The position numbers and the translations under genes were made by a program. A stretch of 64,000 nt of DNA from Cellulosimicrobium protaetiae (lineage in GTDB: Bacteria > Actinomycetota > Actinomycetes > Actinomycetales > Cellulomonadaceae), in contig NZ_CP052757.1 in the NCBI RefSeq assembly GCF_009708005.2, positions 2,852,001 through 2,916,000 of the forward strand, given 5' to 3'. Positions 42,034-51,834 of the stretch are shown piece by piece (the stretch's first letter is position 1; each line of letters starts with the position of its first letter). Below the pieces are notes generated by a model. It did not search any database, was not told where the DNA came from, and was given only the letters and a program-made list of their open reading frames with translations.

Positions 42034-42623
42034 GCGTCCTCCTGTCGGGCCGGGGTGTCGGCGGTGCGGGTCGGCGCGGCGTCGGCCCGCGCGAGGTGGG
42101 TGCGGATCTCCTCGGCCACCTGGGCGGGCGTGCGCGCGTCGGTGACGACGTGCAGCGTCGCGACCCGCTCGTAGACGGGGCGCCGCTCCTCCATGAGGGC
42201 GGCCCACCGCGCGCGGGGGTTGCCCAGCAGGAGCGGGCGCGACTGGTTGAAGCCGACGCGCGGCGCGGCGTGCGCGAGGCTCACGTCGAGGAAGACGACG
42301 GCACCGCCCGCCGCGGCGTACGCCGCGAGGGCCGCCTGCGTGTGCTCGTCGAGCACGGCACCCCCGCCGAGGGCGAGCACGCCGTCGTGCGTGGCGAGCG
42401 CCGTCGTCACGGCCTCGCGCTCGAGCTCGCGGAAGTGCGGCTCGCCGTGGTCGACGAAGATGTCGGCGACGGGCTTGCCGGCCACCGTCTCGACGTCGGT
42501 GTCGGTGTCGCGCTGCGCGAGGCCGAGGACCTCGGCCAGGTGGCGGGAGACGGTCGACTTGCCGCTCCCGGGCGGGCCGACGAGGACGACGACCGGGCGC
42601 GTGCCCGGGGCGACGGGGGTCAT
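42030..42623 (-). CDS. aroK: Shikimate kinase
   Basis: A 197-residue P-loop kinase. Walker A is [20 protein letters not shown]; the shikimate-binding [14 protein letters not shown] and [10 protein letters not shown]-type loop ([15 protein letters not shown]) follow, with [20 protein letters not shown] as the lid. The C-terminal ~20 residues are extra. It starts at ATG 42623 sharing a base with the aroC stop (TGATG). Confidence 0.95.
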   Translation of the reverse strand: MTPVAPGTRPVVVLVGPPGSGKSTVSRHLAEVLGLAQRDTDTDVETVAGKPVADIFVDHGEPHFRELEREAVTTALATHDGVLALGGGAVLDEHTQAALAAYAAAGGAVVFLDVSLAHAAPRVGFNQSRPLLLGNPRARWAALMEERRPVYERVATLHVVTDARTPAQVAEEIRTHLARADAAPTRTADTPARQEDA

Positions 42624-43840
42624 CAGCGCTGCAGCTCCGGGATCGCCGCGAGGTAGGCCTCGGCGTTGCGACGGACCTCCGCGACGGAGTCGCCGCCGAA
42701 CTTCTCGAGCGCCTGCTCGGCGAGCACGAGCGCGACCATCGCCTCGGCCACGACGGCCGCCGGCGGGACGGCGCACACGTCCGAGCGCTGGTGCTGAGCC
42801 TTGGCGACCTCGCCCGTGACGACGTCGACCGTCGCGAGCGCGCGCGGCACCGTCGAGATGGGCTTCATCGCCGCGCGCACGCGCACGACCTCGCCGTTCG
42901 ACATGCCGCCCTCGACACCGCCCGCGCGGTTGCTCAGGCGGTGGATGCGGCCGTCGGCGCCGCGCTCGATCTCGTCGTGCGCGGCGGACCCGCGGCGGCG
43001 CGCGGTGCGGAAGCCGTCGCCGACCTCGACGCCCTTGATCGCCTGGATGCCCATGAGCACCGCGGCGAGCCGCGCGTCCAGGCGGCGGTCGCTCTGCGCG
43101 TAGGTGCCGAGCCCGGACGGGACACCGTAGGCGAGCACCTCGACGACGCCGCCGAGCGTGTCGCCCGCCTTCTGGCACTCGTCGATCTCGGCGACCATCG
43201 CGGCGGACGTGGCGGCGTCGAAGCAGCGCACGGGGTCGGCGTCGAGCGTGGCGACGTCGTCGGGCCCGGGCACGGCGGCGTCCTCGGGAACCTCGACGGG
43301 GCCGATGCCCACGACGTGCGACACGAGCCGGACGCCCAGCGCCTGCTCGAGGAACTTCGCGGCTGCCGCGCCGAGGGCGACGCGCGTCGCCGTCTCGCGC
43401 GCCGACGCACGCTCCAGCACGGGCCGCGCGTCGTCGAAGCCGTACTTGCGCATGCCCACGAGATCGGCGTGGCCGGGGCGCGGGCGCGTGAGGGGCCGGT
43501 TGCGCGCGATCTCCCGCACGTCGCCCGTGCCCGCGTCGACCTGGAGCGCCTCGGGCGGCACCGGGTCGGACGACATGACGTCGACCCACTTGGGCCACTC
43601 GGAGTTCGCGATCTCCAGCGCGAGCGGGCCCCCCTGGGTCACTCCGTGGCGCAGGCCGCCCAGGACGCGCAGCACGTCCTGCTCGAACTTCTGACGCGAA
43701 CCGCGCCCGTACCCGAGGCGACGGCGCGCGAGCGCGGCCTTCACGTCGTCCGTCGTGAGCTCGACGCCCGCGGGCAGCCCGTCGAGGATCCCGACCAGCG
43801 CCTCACCGTGCGACTCACCCGAAGTCAACCAACGCAGCAT
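42623..43840 (-). CDS. aroC: Chorismate synthase
   Basis: A 405-residue FMN-dependent enzyme. It begins [20 protein letters not shown] and contains [40 protein letters not shown] and [15 protein letters not shown] 43840 matches family starts; MAI three codons earlier (43849) is possible. First gene of the aroC-aroK-aroB block. Confidence 0.96.
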   Translation of the reverse strand: MLRWLTSGESHGEALVGILDGLPAGVELTTDDVKAALARRRLGYGRGSRQKFEQDVLRVLGGLRHGVTQGGPLALEIANSEWPKWVDVMSSDPVPPEALQVDAGTGDVREIARNRPLTRPRPGHADLVGMRKYGFDDARPVLERASARETATRVALGAAAAKFLEQALGVRLVSHVVGIGPVEVPEDAAVPGPDDVATLDADPVRCFDAATSAAMVAEIDECQKAGDTLGGVVEVLAYGVPSGLGTYAQSDRRLDARLAAVLMGIQAIKGVEVGDGFRTARRRGSAAHDEIERGADGRIHRLSNRAGGVEGGMSNGEVVRVRAAMKPISTVPRALATVDVVTGEVAKAQHQRSDVCAVPPAAVVAEAMVALVLAEQALEKFGGDSVAEVRRNAEAYLAAIPELQR

Positions 43841-44020
43841 GATCGCCATCCTCCCACGTCGCCGCGCGCGCCCCGGCGGGCGCCCGCAGTGCGGACCGAG
43901 GACCGGACGGGCCTCGTCCACCCCGCGCGACGGGCACGGTCCGCGCCGTCGCGGAGCCGGTCTCGGCGCCCTGTGGACGACGCCGACGCCTGGCGAGCGG
44001 GGCGCGCTACGGTGCCGCGC

Positions 44021-44716
44021 ATGGTCGAGCAGGGGGACGGGACGACGACCGACGACGCGCCACTGCGCAGCGCCGCACCCGTACCGGGCGCTCCGGGCGT
44101 GGCCGACGACGAGCGGTCGTGGGCGCGGCGCCGGGGCGACCTCGTGGCCCGGGAGCTCCGACTCGCCGGACCGGTCGGGGTCGTCCTCGCGGTGCTCGCC
44201 GCGGCCGGCACGGCGCGGTGGTCGGGTCCGTCGTGGGCGACGCCCGCTCTCGCGCTCGTCGCGGCGGCGGGCGCGGTCGTGGCGGTGGTCGACGCACGGA
44301 CGCACCGGCTGCCCGACGTGATCGTCCTGCCGACGTGGCTCGGCGCCGTCCTCCTGCTCGTCGTCGCCGCGGCCGTCGGCGACGACGGCGCCGCTCTCGT
44401 CCGCGCGCTCGCCGGCGGCGTCGTCGGCTTCGGCGCCTACGCCGCCCTGCGGATCGCGTACCCGCCGGGCCTGGGCTTCGGCGACGTGAAGCTCGCGGGG
44501 ATGCTCGGCACCCCGCTCGCCTGGTTCGGGTGGGGCGAGCTCGTCGCCGGGCTGGTCCTGCCGTTCCTGCTCGGCGGGGCATGGGCGCTCGGGCTCGTCG
44601 TCCTGCGGCGGGCGCGCCGCGACACCGCCGTCCCCTTCGGCCCCTTCATGGTCGCCGGGTCGGGGCTCGCCGCCGTGCTCGGCGACGCGGCGCTCCGGGC
44701 GTACGCGGGCGCCTGA
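44021..44716 (+). CDS. Prepilin peptidase (A24 aspartic protease)
   Basis: A 231-residue polytopic membrane protease of the type IV prepilin/Flp family. The two catalytic Asp residues lie in [11 protein letters not shown] (~92) and [11 protein letters not shown] (~153). Membrane segments flank both. There is no N-terminal methylation domain. No pilin or secretion gene is in the window. ATG 44021 follows TACGGT (44008-44013) by 7 nt, suggesting a leaderless mRNA. A prepilin peptidase next to aro genes is also known in mycobacteria; here it is inverted relative to them. Confidence 0.88.
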   Translation: MVEQGDGTTTDDAPLRSAAPVPGAPGVADDERSWARRRGDLVARELRLAGPVGVVLAVLAAAGTARWSGPSWATPALALVAAAGAVVAVVDARTHRLPDVIVLPTWLGAVLLLVVAAAVGDDGAALVRALAGGVVGFGAYAALRIAYPPGLGFGDVKLAGMLGTPLAWFGWGELVAGLVLPFLLGGAWALGLVVLRRARRDTAVPFGPFMVAGSGLAAVLGDAALRAYAGA

Positions 44717-44729
44717 CACGGCGGAACCC

Positions 44730-44750
44730 CGTCACCGGCACACGGTGACG
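44730..44750. terminator. Hairpin between convergent prepilin peptidase and aroE
   Basis: An 8-bp perfect stem CGTCACCG/CGGTGACG with a 5-nt loop, 13 bp past the peptidase stop and 21 bp past the aroE stop, can serve both directions. Confidence 0.5.
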
Positions 44751-44771
44751 TCCGCCCGCGGGCGGCGGCAG

Positions 44772-45650
44772 TCAGGCCGGGACGCCCAGGGCCGCCTCGA
44801 GCGCACGGTCCATGGCCTCCAGCGGGGCCACCTTGCCAGTCATGAGCCGGACCTGCTCGGCCGCCTGGTGCAGGAGCATGCGCTCACCGCCGACGACGGT
44901 GCCTCCCGCCGCGCCCCACGCCGCGGAGAGCGCCGTGGGCCGGGGGTCGTAGACGACGTCGAGCAGCACGCCCGTCACCTGCGCGCCCGCCTGGGTCAGC
45001 GCCTCGGCCACGGGGTCGGCCGCGCGCGACGGAAGGGTCGCGACGACCGCGTCGACCTGCCCGAGGCGGGGGACGAGCGCGGGCGACGAGGGGTCGAGGA
45101 TATCGAAGCGCGGCTCGACGCCCATGCGGTGCGCCGCGCGCTGGAGCGTGCCCGTGCGGCCGAGCGAGCGCACCAGCACGGTCGGCGTGGTGCAGCCGAG
45201 CTCGGCGAGGGCCGCCAGCGTCGAGGCGGCGGTCGCCCCGGCGCCCAGAACGACGGCGGTCCGGGCGGACCGCTCCCCCAGCCCCTCGCGGAGCGCGGCG
45301 ACGAGGCCGTGCACGTCCGTGTTCGTCCCGACGAACGTGGGCCGCCTGCCGCCCGTGGGCTGGACGACGAGCGTGTTCACCGCACCGACCACGTTCGCGA
45401 GCGGGTCGACGTGGTCGATCAGCGGGATCACCGCGTGCTTGAGGGGCATCGTCAGGCTCAGCCCGGCCCACGACGCGTCGAGCCCGTTGACCAGCGCCGA
45501 GAGCTGCTCCTCCGTCGTGTCGATCGCCTCGTACGTCCACCCGTCGAGGCCGAGCGCGTCGTACGCAGCGCGGTGCAGGACCGGGGACAGCGAGTGCGCG
45601 ACGGGGTGGCCCAGGACGGCCGCCCGGCGTGGTGCGCGCGCGACGCTCAC
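44772..45650 (-). CDS. aroE: Shikimate dehydrogenase
   Basis: A 292-residue NADP-dependent reductase. The substrate domain has VLGHPVAHSLSPVLHRAAY, LSLTMPLKHAV (catalytic Lys) and VGAVNTLV. The Rossmann part is VVLGAGATAASTLAAL. DVVYDPRPTAL and ERMLLHQAAEQ close the fold. GTG 45650 overlaps the mltG stop. Confidence 0.94.
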   Translation of the reverse strand: MSVARAPRRAAVLGHPVAHSLSPVLHRAAYDALGLDGWTYEAIDTTEEQLSALVNGLDASWAGLSLTMPLKHAVIPLIDHVDPLANVVGAVNTLVVQPTGGRRPTFVGTNTDVHGLVAALREGLGERSARTAVVLGAGATAASTLAALAELGCTTPTVLVRSLGRTGTLQRAAHRMGVEPRFDILDPSSPALVPRLGQVDAVVATLPSRAADPVAEALTQAGAQVTGVLLDVVYDPRPTALSAAWGAAGGTVVGGERMLLHQAAEQVRLMTGKVAPLEAMDRALEAALGVPA

Positions 45651-46801
45651 CCGCCGTTCTCCGCGAGCCACTGCCGGTACTCCTGCTTGAACTGCTCGAA
45701 CTCCGCGTAGTTGTCGGTGAACTTCGTCTCGCCGGTGTCCAGGTTGACGGTCACGTACCAGAGCCACGGACCGGCAGGGGCGTTGAGCACCGCCTCCACG
45801 CTCTCGCGGCTCGGGCTCCCGATCGGGGTCGGAGGCAGCCCCTTGTGGACCCGCGAGGCGTACGGCAGATCCGGGTTCTGGAACTCCTCCGTGGTGATCT
45901 CACTCGCCTTCTTGCCGAGGCCGTACACGTCGATGGCGTCCATGCCGAGCGGCATGCCGTCGTCGAGCCGGTTGTAGATCACGCGCGCGACCATCCCGCG
46001 CTGCTCCGCCGTCTTGCCCTCCCACTCGACGATCGACGCGATCGTCAGGACCTCCTGGAAGCGCTCGGCGGGGATACCCAGCTCGGCGAGCTCGCCCGTC
46101 GTCTGCGCCACCATCCGCTGCACGATCCCCGTGGCGTTCACGTCGCCCGGTTCGAGGACGTACGTCGTCGGGTAGAGCCACCCCTCGTAGTTGCCGTTCG
46201 CCTCGGCCGGGAGCCCGGTCGCCGCGGTGTCCGCCATCGCGGCCTCGAAGTCGGTAACGGGGATCCCGGTGACGGCGGAGGACTTCTCGAGGATCTGCTT
46301 GACGGTGCTGCCCTCGGGGATGGTGATCTTCGTCTCGACGCGCGAGTCGTTCGCCACGAGGCGCGCGACCGCGTCCTTGGCGGACATGCCGAGCAGGAGG
46401 CGGTGGGTGCCCGGCTGGATCTTGCCGGCGTTCGGGTTCGCCTCGAACGCGTTCGCGAACGCCGCCGAGCTGGCCACGACGCCCGCCTCGGTGAGCGTGG
46501 CGCCCATGTCCTTCCCGGTGGAGCCGGGCTCGATGACCACGTCGACGGGGTCCGTACCCGGGCCCTCGAAGTCCTTGGCCTCGAGCGGGTTCGCGAAGCC
46601 GAAGAGGTCGGACGCGTTGTTGAGCAGGAGGTACCCGGCACCACCCACGACGAGGAGGGAGACGAGGAGCACCACGAGGGCGCGGCGACGTCGGCGCTGG
46701 CGTCGCTTCTTCGCGGCCCGGCGGGCGCGCTGGTCCGCACGCGACGAGCGCGTGGGCTGCTGCTCGCCCTGGACGGCGGGCCGATCGAACAGGTCGGTCA
46801 C
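45647..46801 (-). CDS. mltG: Endolytic murein transglycosylase MltG (YceG)
   Basis: A 384-residue inner-membrane enzyme cutting nascent glycan strands. A very basic cytoplasmic tail (~20-40) precedes one membrane segment (ALVVLLVSLLVVGGAGYLLL, ~41-60). A LysM-like region follows, then the YceG catalytic domain with LTIASIVEWEG (catalytic Glu) and ARVIYNRLDDGMPLGMD, and HKGLPPTPIGSPS near the end. GTG 46801 overlaps the ruvX stop. Confidence 0.95.
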   Translation of the reverse strand: MTDLFDRPAVQGEQQPTRSSRADQRARRAAKKRRQRRRRRALVVLLVSLLVVGGAGYLLLNNASDLFGFANPLEAKDFEGPGTDPVDVVIEPGSTGKDMGATLTEAGVVASSAAFANAFEANPNAGKIQPGTHRLLLGMSAKDAVARLVANDSRVETKITIPEGSTVKQILEKSSAVTGIPVTDFEAAMADTAATGLPAEANGNYEGWLYPTTYVLEPGDVNATGIVQRMVAQTTGELAELGIPAERFQEVLTIASIVEWEGKTAEQRGMVARVIYNRLDDGMPLGMDAIDVYGLGKKASEITTEEFQNPDLPYASRVHKGLPPTPIGSPSRESVEAVLNAPAGPWLWYVTVNLDTGETKFTDNYAEFEQFKQEYRQWLAENGG

Positions 46802-47319
46802 GGTCGGTGGTCTCCTGTCGGGTCTGCAGGCTCTCCGGCGCGCGCCCCCGCGCCCCGCTCGGCGTCGAGAGCGGATTGCAGAATGATAACGGCCGCCGCC
46901 TGGTCGACGACGCTCCGGTGCTTGCGCCCGGCGCGCCCCGAGGCGTGCAGCGCCTGGTGGGCGCTCACGGTCGTCATCCGCTCGTCGACGAGATGCACCG
47001 GCACCGGCGCGACGACGCGTGCGACCAGTCCAGCGTACGCCCGCGCCCCCTGGGCCGCGGCGCCCTCTCCCCCGGACAGGTGGCGCGGCAGGCCCACGTA
47101 GACCACCTGCGCGCCGCGCTCCTCGACCTCGACGGCGATCCGAGCGACGTCCGCCGGGACCGCGGCCCCGGGCTTCGTGTCGCGGGCGAGCGTCTCGACC
47201 GGGGTCGCGACGAGCCCGTCGGGGTCGCTCGCCGCGAGCCCGACGCGCACGCTACCCACGTCGACGCCGAGGCGCGCCCCCCGCGGGAGGGGGGCGCGCC
47301 CGCCGTCACCGGCCGTCAC
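46798..47319 (-). CDS. ruvX: RuvX/YqgF Holliday junction resolvase-like nuclease
   Basis: A 173-residue RNase H-fold protein. [18 protein letters not shown] holds the first Asp, [19 protein letters not shown] the GLP loop, [10 protein letters not shown] the DER motif and [16 protein letters not shown] the last Asp. It acts in pre-16S rRNA processing or recombination in other bacteria. GTG 47319 overlaps the alaS stop (GTGA). Confidence 0.93.
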   Translation of the reverse strand: MTAGDGGRAPLPRGARLGVDVGSVRVGLAASDPDGLVATPVETLARDTKPGAAVPADVARIAVEVEERGAQVVYVGLPRHLSGGEGAAAQGARAYAGLVARVVAPVPVHLVDERMTTVSAHQALHASGRAGRKHRSVVDQAAAVIILQSALDAERGAGARAGEPADPTGDHRP

Positions 47320-50003
47320 GCGGGCGCCGCGGCGCCGTCGCGCACGCCCTGGAGCGCGGCCGGCAGCGCGGACACGTCCGTTCCGCCGCCCTGGGCCATG
47401 TCGTCCTTGCCGCCGCCACCGCCGCCGAGCGTCTGCGCGGCGGCCTTGGCGAGCGCGCCGGCGCGCAGCCCGGCCGCGCGCGCCGAGGCGTTCGTCACGA
47501 CGACCACCTGCGGGCGGTCCTTCGCGACACCGCCGACGGCCACGACCGTGGGCTCCGCCTCGCCGAGGCGACCGCGCACGTCGAGCGCGAGCGCGCGCAG
47601 GTCGTCCGCGGAGGCGACCTCACCGGCGTCGTGCACGACGACGCGCGTACCGCCCGCGAGCTCGGCGCCCGCCGCGAGCGTGCCCGCGACCGCGAGGAGC
47701 TGGGACTGTCGGAGCTGCGCGAGCTCCTTCTCCGCGTCGCGCAGGCGCGAGACGAGCGCGCCCACGCGGTCCGGCAGCTCCTCGGTCCGCACGTTGAGCA
47801 GGCCGGTGAGCTGGCCGACGAGCGCGTGCTCCTTGGCCTGGAAGCCGTACGCACCGTCACCGACGAGCGCGTCGACGCGGCGCACGCCCGAGCCGATCGA
47901 CGACTCGCCGAGCAGCGTGACGAGCCCGAGCTGGCCGGTCCGCTGCACGTGCGTGCCGGCGCACAGCTCGCGCGACCAGTCGCCGCCGATCGACACCACG
48001 CGCACGACGTCGCCGTACTTCTCGCCGAACAGCGCCATGGCGCCGAGCGCCCGCGCCTCGGTGATCGGCATGAGCTGGTCCGTGACCTCGAGGTTCTCCT
48101 GGAGCTGGACGTTGACCCGCTCCTCGATCTCCGACAGCGCACCCGCGGGCACGGCCGACGAGCGGCGGAAGTCGAAGCGGATGCGGCTCGGCGCGTTCTC
48201 CGACCCGGCCTGGGTCGCGTCCTTGCCGAGCGACTCCTGCAGGGCCTTGTGGATCATGTGCGTCGCCGAGTGGGCGCGGCTGATCGCCTTGCGGCGGTCG
48301 CGGTCGATCGTCGCGGTGCCGGGGTCTCCGAGCGCCGCGGTCCCCTCGACGAGGCGGCCGCGGTGCACGGACAGGCCCTTGATCGGGCGCTGGACGTCGT
48401 CGACCTCGATGGTCGCGCCGCCGTCGAGCACGATCGTGCCGTGGTCGGCGAGCTGGCCGCCGGCCTCCGCGTAGAACGGCGTCCGGTCGAGCACGATCTC
48501 GACGTCGGCGGGCGCGGTCGCGGCGGGCGCGGGCACGCCGTCGACGAGCAGGCCCGCGACACGCACGGCGGCCGAGGACTCGGTGTACCCGAGGAACTCG
48601 ACCGGGGCGGAGAGCTCGCCCGCGAGCGACTCGTAGGCGGCGGTGTCCACGCCGCCCGAGCGCTTGGCGAGCGCGTCGGCGCGGGCGCGCTGGCGCTGCT
48701 CGGTCATGAGCGCGCGGAACGCCTTCTCGTCGACCTGGACGCCCTGCTCGGCGGCCATCTCGAGCGTGAGGTCGATCGGGAAGCCGTACGTGTCGTGCAG
48801 GGCGAACGCCTGGTCGCCGCCGAGCAGCGGCACCCCGCCCGTCCCCGCGGCGGCCTTGGCCTTGGACACGGCCGTGTCGAGGATCGTCGTCCCCGAGGTG
48901 AGGGTGCGACGGAACGCGTCCTCCTCCGTGTAGGCGACGTTCGAGATGCGCTCGAAGTCGGTTGCGACCTCCGGGTACGACGGCGCCATCGCGTCACGGC
49001 TCACCGGGAGCAGCGCGGGCATCGCGCGGTCCTCGACGCCCAGCAGGCGCATGGCACGCACGGAGCGGCGCAGGAGGCGGCGCAGCACGTAGCCGCGGCC
49101 CTCGTTGGAGGGGCGCACGCCGTCGCTCATGATCATGAGCGCCGAGCGGACGTGGTCGGCCACGACGCGCATGCGCACGTCGTCCTCCTGGTTCGCGCCG
49201 TAGCGCCTGCCCGAGAGCGCCTCGGCCGCCGCGATGACGGGGAACACCTCGTCGATCTCGTAGAGGTTGTCCTTGCCCTGGAGCAGGTACGCGACGCGCT
49301 CCAGGCCCATGCCCGTGTCGATGTTCTTGCGCGCGAGCTCCGAGACGATCCGGAACTCCTCCTTCGACCTCACGTCGTCGATCGCGTACTGCATGAACAC
49401 GAGGTTCCAGATCTCGAGGTAGCGGTCCTCGTCGACGACGGGGCCACCCTCCTGACCGAACTCCGGGCCGCGGTCGATGTAGATCTCCGAGCACGGCCCG
49501 GCGGGACCGGGCTGACCCGTCGACCAGTAGTTGTCCTTCTTTCCCCGGGCCTGGATGCGCTCGTCGGGCAGGCCCGCGATGCGCTTCCAGAGCTGCCGCG
49601 CCTCGTCGTCGTCGTGGTAGACGGTCACCCAGACGGTCTCCGGGTCGAACCCGTACTTGCCCTCCTCGCGCGAGCCCGTGACGAGGTCCCACGCGTAGGT
49701 GATCGCGCCTTCCTTGAAGTAGTCCCCGAACGAGAAGTTGCCGTTCATCTGGAAGAACGTGCCGTGGCGGGTCGTCTTGCCGACCTCGTCGATGTCGAGC
49801 GTGCGCACGCACTTCTGGACGCTCGTCGCACGGTCCCACGGCGGGGTCTGCTCGCCCGTCATGTACGGGATGAACGGGACCATGCCCGCGATGGTGAACA
49901 GCGTGGACGGGTCCGGGGAGACGAGCGACGCCGAGGGCACGACGGTGTGGTCGCGGTCGGCGAAGTAGTCGAGCCAGCGCTTGCGGATCTCGGCGGTGCG
50001 CAT
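47316..50003 (-). CDS. alaS: Alanyl-tRNA synthetase
   Basis: An 895-residue class II synthetase. The aminoacylation core includes [35 protein letters not shown] and [13 protein letters not shown]. The editing domain has zinc motifs AHSATHMIH and ELCAGTHV. The C-terminal DHHA1 domain ends with a Gly-rich [24 protein letters not shown] precedes ATG 50003. Full family length. Confidence 0.97.
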   Translation of the reverse strand: MRTAEIRKRWLDYFADRDHTVVPSASLVSPDPSTLFTIAGMVPFIPYMTGEQTPPWDRATSVQKCVRTLDIDEVGKTTRHGTFFQMNGNFSFGDYFKEGAITYAWDLVTGSREEGKYGFDPETVWVTVYHDDDEARQLWKRIAGLPDERIQARGKKDNYWSTGQPGPAGPCSEIYIDRGPEFGQEGGPVVDEDRYLEIWNLVFMQYAIDDVRSKEEFRIVSELARKNIDTGMGLERVAYLLQGKDNLYEIDEVFPVIAAAEALSGRRYGANQEDDVRMRVVADHVRSALMIMSDGVRPSNEGRGYVLRRLLRRSVRAMRLLGVEDRAMPALLPVSRDAMAPSYPEVATDFERISNVAYTEEDAFRRTLTSGTTILDTAVSKAKAAAGTGGVPLLGGDQAFALHDTYGFPIDLTLEMAAEQGVQVDEKAFRALMTEQRQRARADALAKRSGGVDTAAYESLAGELSAPVEFLGYTESSAAVRVAGLLVDGVPAPAATAPADVEIVLDRTPFYAEAGGQLADHGTIVLDGGATIEVDDVQRPIKGLSVHRGRLVEGTAALGDPGTATIDRDRRKAISRAHSATHMIHKALQESLGKDATQAGSENAPSRIRFDFRRSSAVPAGALSEIEERVNVQLQENLEVTDQLMPITEARALGAMALFGEKYGDVVRVVSIGGDWSRELCAGTHVQRTGQLGLVTLLGESSIGSGVRRVDALVGDGAYGFQAKEHALVGQLTGLLNVRTEELPDRVGALVSRLRDAEKELAQLRQSQLLAVAGTLAAGAELAGGTRVVVHDAGEVASADDLRALALDVRGRLGEAEPTVVAVGGVAKDRPQVVVVTNASARAAGLRAGALAKAAAQTLGGGGGGKDDMAQGGGTDVSALPAALQGVRDGAAAPA

Positions 50004-50075
50004 GATGTCCTTCGGGGGCAGTCGGTGGGTCGTGCGGGCGTGCGTGCGGTGGGGGCGGCGGCCTGGCCGCGCGTC

Positions 50076-50435
50076 CTAGAAGGAGTAACCGAGGAGGTCC
50101 TCGACGTCGTCCGTGTCGTCGAAGGGGTTCGTGTCTCCCGCGGCCGGTCGCGCGTGGCGCCCGGCCGCGCGGCGCGCTCGGACGACGTCCGGGTCCTCCT
50201 GGCCCTCGGCGAGGAGCGCCGCCATGAGCTCCTGCTCGCGCGCGTCGCGCGCGAGCGTGAACTCGGTGCGGAAGTCGCGCGCGATCTCCACGACCTTCTC
50301 GCCCAGGCCGTTGACCTGCTCGGTCGCCTGGTCCACGAGCGACGCGGGCGCGTACCGCGCGAGGATCTTCTTGCCGCGGACGACGACCACGACCGTGATC
50401 GCGACCCCGACGCCGATCCAGAAGACGCGGCGCAT
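50076..50435 (-). CDS. DUF6167-type small membrane protein
   Basis: A 119-residue protein with an N-terminal membrane segment (VFWIGVGVAITVVVVVRG), then an amphipathic charged region (LVDQATEQVNGLGEKVVEIA) and an acidic end (FDDTDDVEDLLGYSF). Its position beside the DUF948 gene upstream of alaS is conserved in Micrococcales. It shares TGATG with that gene's stop. The function is unknown. Confidence 0.75.
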   Translation of the reverse strand: MRRVFWIGVGVAITVVVVVRGKKILARYAPASLVDQATEQVNGLGEKVVEIARDFRTEFTLARDAREQELMAALLAEGQEDPDVVRARRAAGRHARPAAGDTNPFDDTDDVEDLLGYSF

Positions 50436-50830
50436 CAGCGCGACCCCCCGGCACGTCCGGCGTCGTCCGCCGAGCGGCGACGGCCGAACGAGCGGGCGGC
50501 GGCCTGGCGCACGCCGTAGGTGAACGCCGCGACCTTGACCAGCGGGGCGCCGAACGTCGCGGCGTACAGCCCCGTGAGCGCGGACACGTTCTCGCTCACC
50601 TGGGCGGCCGACGTCGTGATCGTGTCGACCTTGACGAGCTGGCTGTTCGTCGTGGCGACGGTCGTCGCGGCCTCGTCGAGGATCGGGACGGAGTGGTCCG
50701 TGACCTCCTTGATGCTCGCGCGCGCCTCGTCGAGCACGCGGCCGAGCTTGAGGAGCGGCACCGCGAGCAGGCCGACGAGCAGCACGAACGCGATGGCTGC
50801 GATGAGGCCGGCCACGTCTCCCAGGGACAT
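50435..50830 (-). CDS. DUF948 domain-containing protein
   Basis: A 131-residue protein. The N-terminal membrane segment VAGLIAAIAFVLLVGLLAVP is followed by a coiled-coil-like stretch (DEARASIKEVTDHSVPILDE) and an Arg-rich C-terminus. This matches DUF948. GGAGGAGAAGA precedes ATG 50830. The function is unknown; pairing with the DUF6167 gene suggests a joint envelope role. Confidence 0.82.
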   Translation of the reverse strand: MSLGDVAGLIAAIAFVLLVGLLAVPLLKLGRVLDEARASIKEVTDHSVPILDEAATTVATTNSQLVKVDTITTSAAQVSENVSALTGLYAATFGAPLVKVAAFTYGVRQAAARSFGRRRSADDAGRAGGSR

Positions 50831-50965
50831 TCTTCTCCTCCAGTGCCAGTCACGGTGCCGCGTCCACGGCTCCGCGAAACACTACCCGCACCAGGGCGGG
50901 GACCGTCGTCGGGCGCGACACGGCGACGGGTCGCCGCGGCGGGCGCACCCGGTCCGGACGCACGA

Positions 50966-51001
50966 ACGCCTCGCTCGCCGACGAAGCGGTGAGCGAGGCG
51001 T
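50966..51001 (-). terminator. Terminator hairpin after rpsD
   Basis: An 11-bp perfect stem (50966-50976 with 50991-51001, 14-nt loop) begins 13 bp beyond the rpsD stop. Confidence 0.6.
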
Positions 51002-51013
51002 CCGGAGCGGGGG

Positions 51014-51640
51014 TCAGCGAGCGTAGTACTCGACGACGAGCTGGACCTCGCACTGCACGGGGACCTCGGCGCGCTTCGGGCGACGCGTAAGGATCGCGCT
51101 CAGCTTCTCGAGCTGGACGTCCAGGTAGCCCGGGACGGCCGGGAGGACGTCGCGGTGCGCGCCCGCGGCGGCGACCTGGAACGGCGTCGTCGCCTGGCTC
51201 TTCGGCTTGACCTGGAGGGTCTGGCCGGGCTTCACGCGGAACGAGGGGCGGTCCACGATCTTGCCGTCGACGAGGATGTGGCGGTGCGTGACCGCCTGGC
51301 GCGCCTGCAGGATGGTGCGGGCGAAGCCGGCGCGCAGCACGAGCGCGTCGAGACGGGTCTCGAGGTTCTCGACGAGCGCCTCACCGGTCAGACCCTTGTC
51401 CTTGCGGGCCTCCTCGTACGCACGCGCGAGCTGCTTCTCGCGGAGCATGTACTGGGCGCGCAGACGCTGCTTCTCGCGGAGGCGGACCGCGTAGTCCGAC
51501 TCGGTGCGGCGGCGGGCGCGGCCGTGCTCACCCGGGGGGTACGGGCGCTTCTCGAAGTGCTTGACGGCCTTCGGGGTGAGGGCGATGCCCAGGGCGCGGC
51601 TCAGGCGGACCTGGCGGCGCGAGCGCTTGACAGACGTCAC
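51014..51640 (-). CDS. rpsD: 30S ribosomal protein S4
   Basis: A 208-residue primary 16S rRNA-binding protein. It starts [20 protein letters not shown], has [20 protein letters not shown] and the S4 RNA-binding fold [20 protein letters not shown] with [15 protein letters not shown]. No zinc cysteines are present (zinc-free form). It is a stand-alone gene near alaS rather than in the alpha operon. GTG 51640 gives the family start. Confidence 0.96.
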   Translation of the reverse strand: MTSVKRSRRQVRLSRALGIALTPKAVKHFEKRPYPPGEHGRARRRTESDYAVRLREKQRLRAQYMLREKQLARAYEEARKDKGLTGEALVENLETRLDALVLRAGFARTILQARQAVTHRHILVDGKIVDRPSFRVKPGQTLQVKPKSQATTPFQVAAAGAHRDVLPAVPGYLDVQLEKLSAILTRRPKRAEVPVQCEVQLVVEYYAR

Positions 51641-51681
51641 AGCGGTATCTCATTCCTGTCGTGTGGGTACTGACGTCACAC

Positions 51682-51717
51682 CTGGTCCCGAGGAGCCGGG
51701 TCCGGGTGCGGGACCAG
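51682..51717 (-). promoter_or_regulatory. Structured rpsD leader hairpin
   Basis: CTGGTCCCG/CGGGACCAG (51682-51690, 51709-51717) forms a 9-bp stem 42 bp before the rpsD start. A TAGACT -10-like box faces rpsD near 51801-51806, giving a ~155-nt leader. S4 autoregulates its own mRNA in other bacteria; that this hairpin is the site is inference. Confidence 0.4.
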
Positions 51718-51834
51718 CCGATGGACCACGCGCTCCTCCGAGGAAGAGGCGCAGGTCGGGGCCGAGGTCCCAGGTGGTCGCCGTGAAGGCAACCTGAGAA
51801 GTCTACCGCACCCTGGGGCGGCGGTTCCCCGCCG

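Noticed and set aside
47019-50519. A 1166-codon plus-strand frame
   Set aside because: Antisense to alaS and ruvX; composition artefact.
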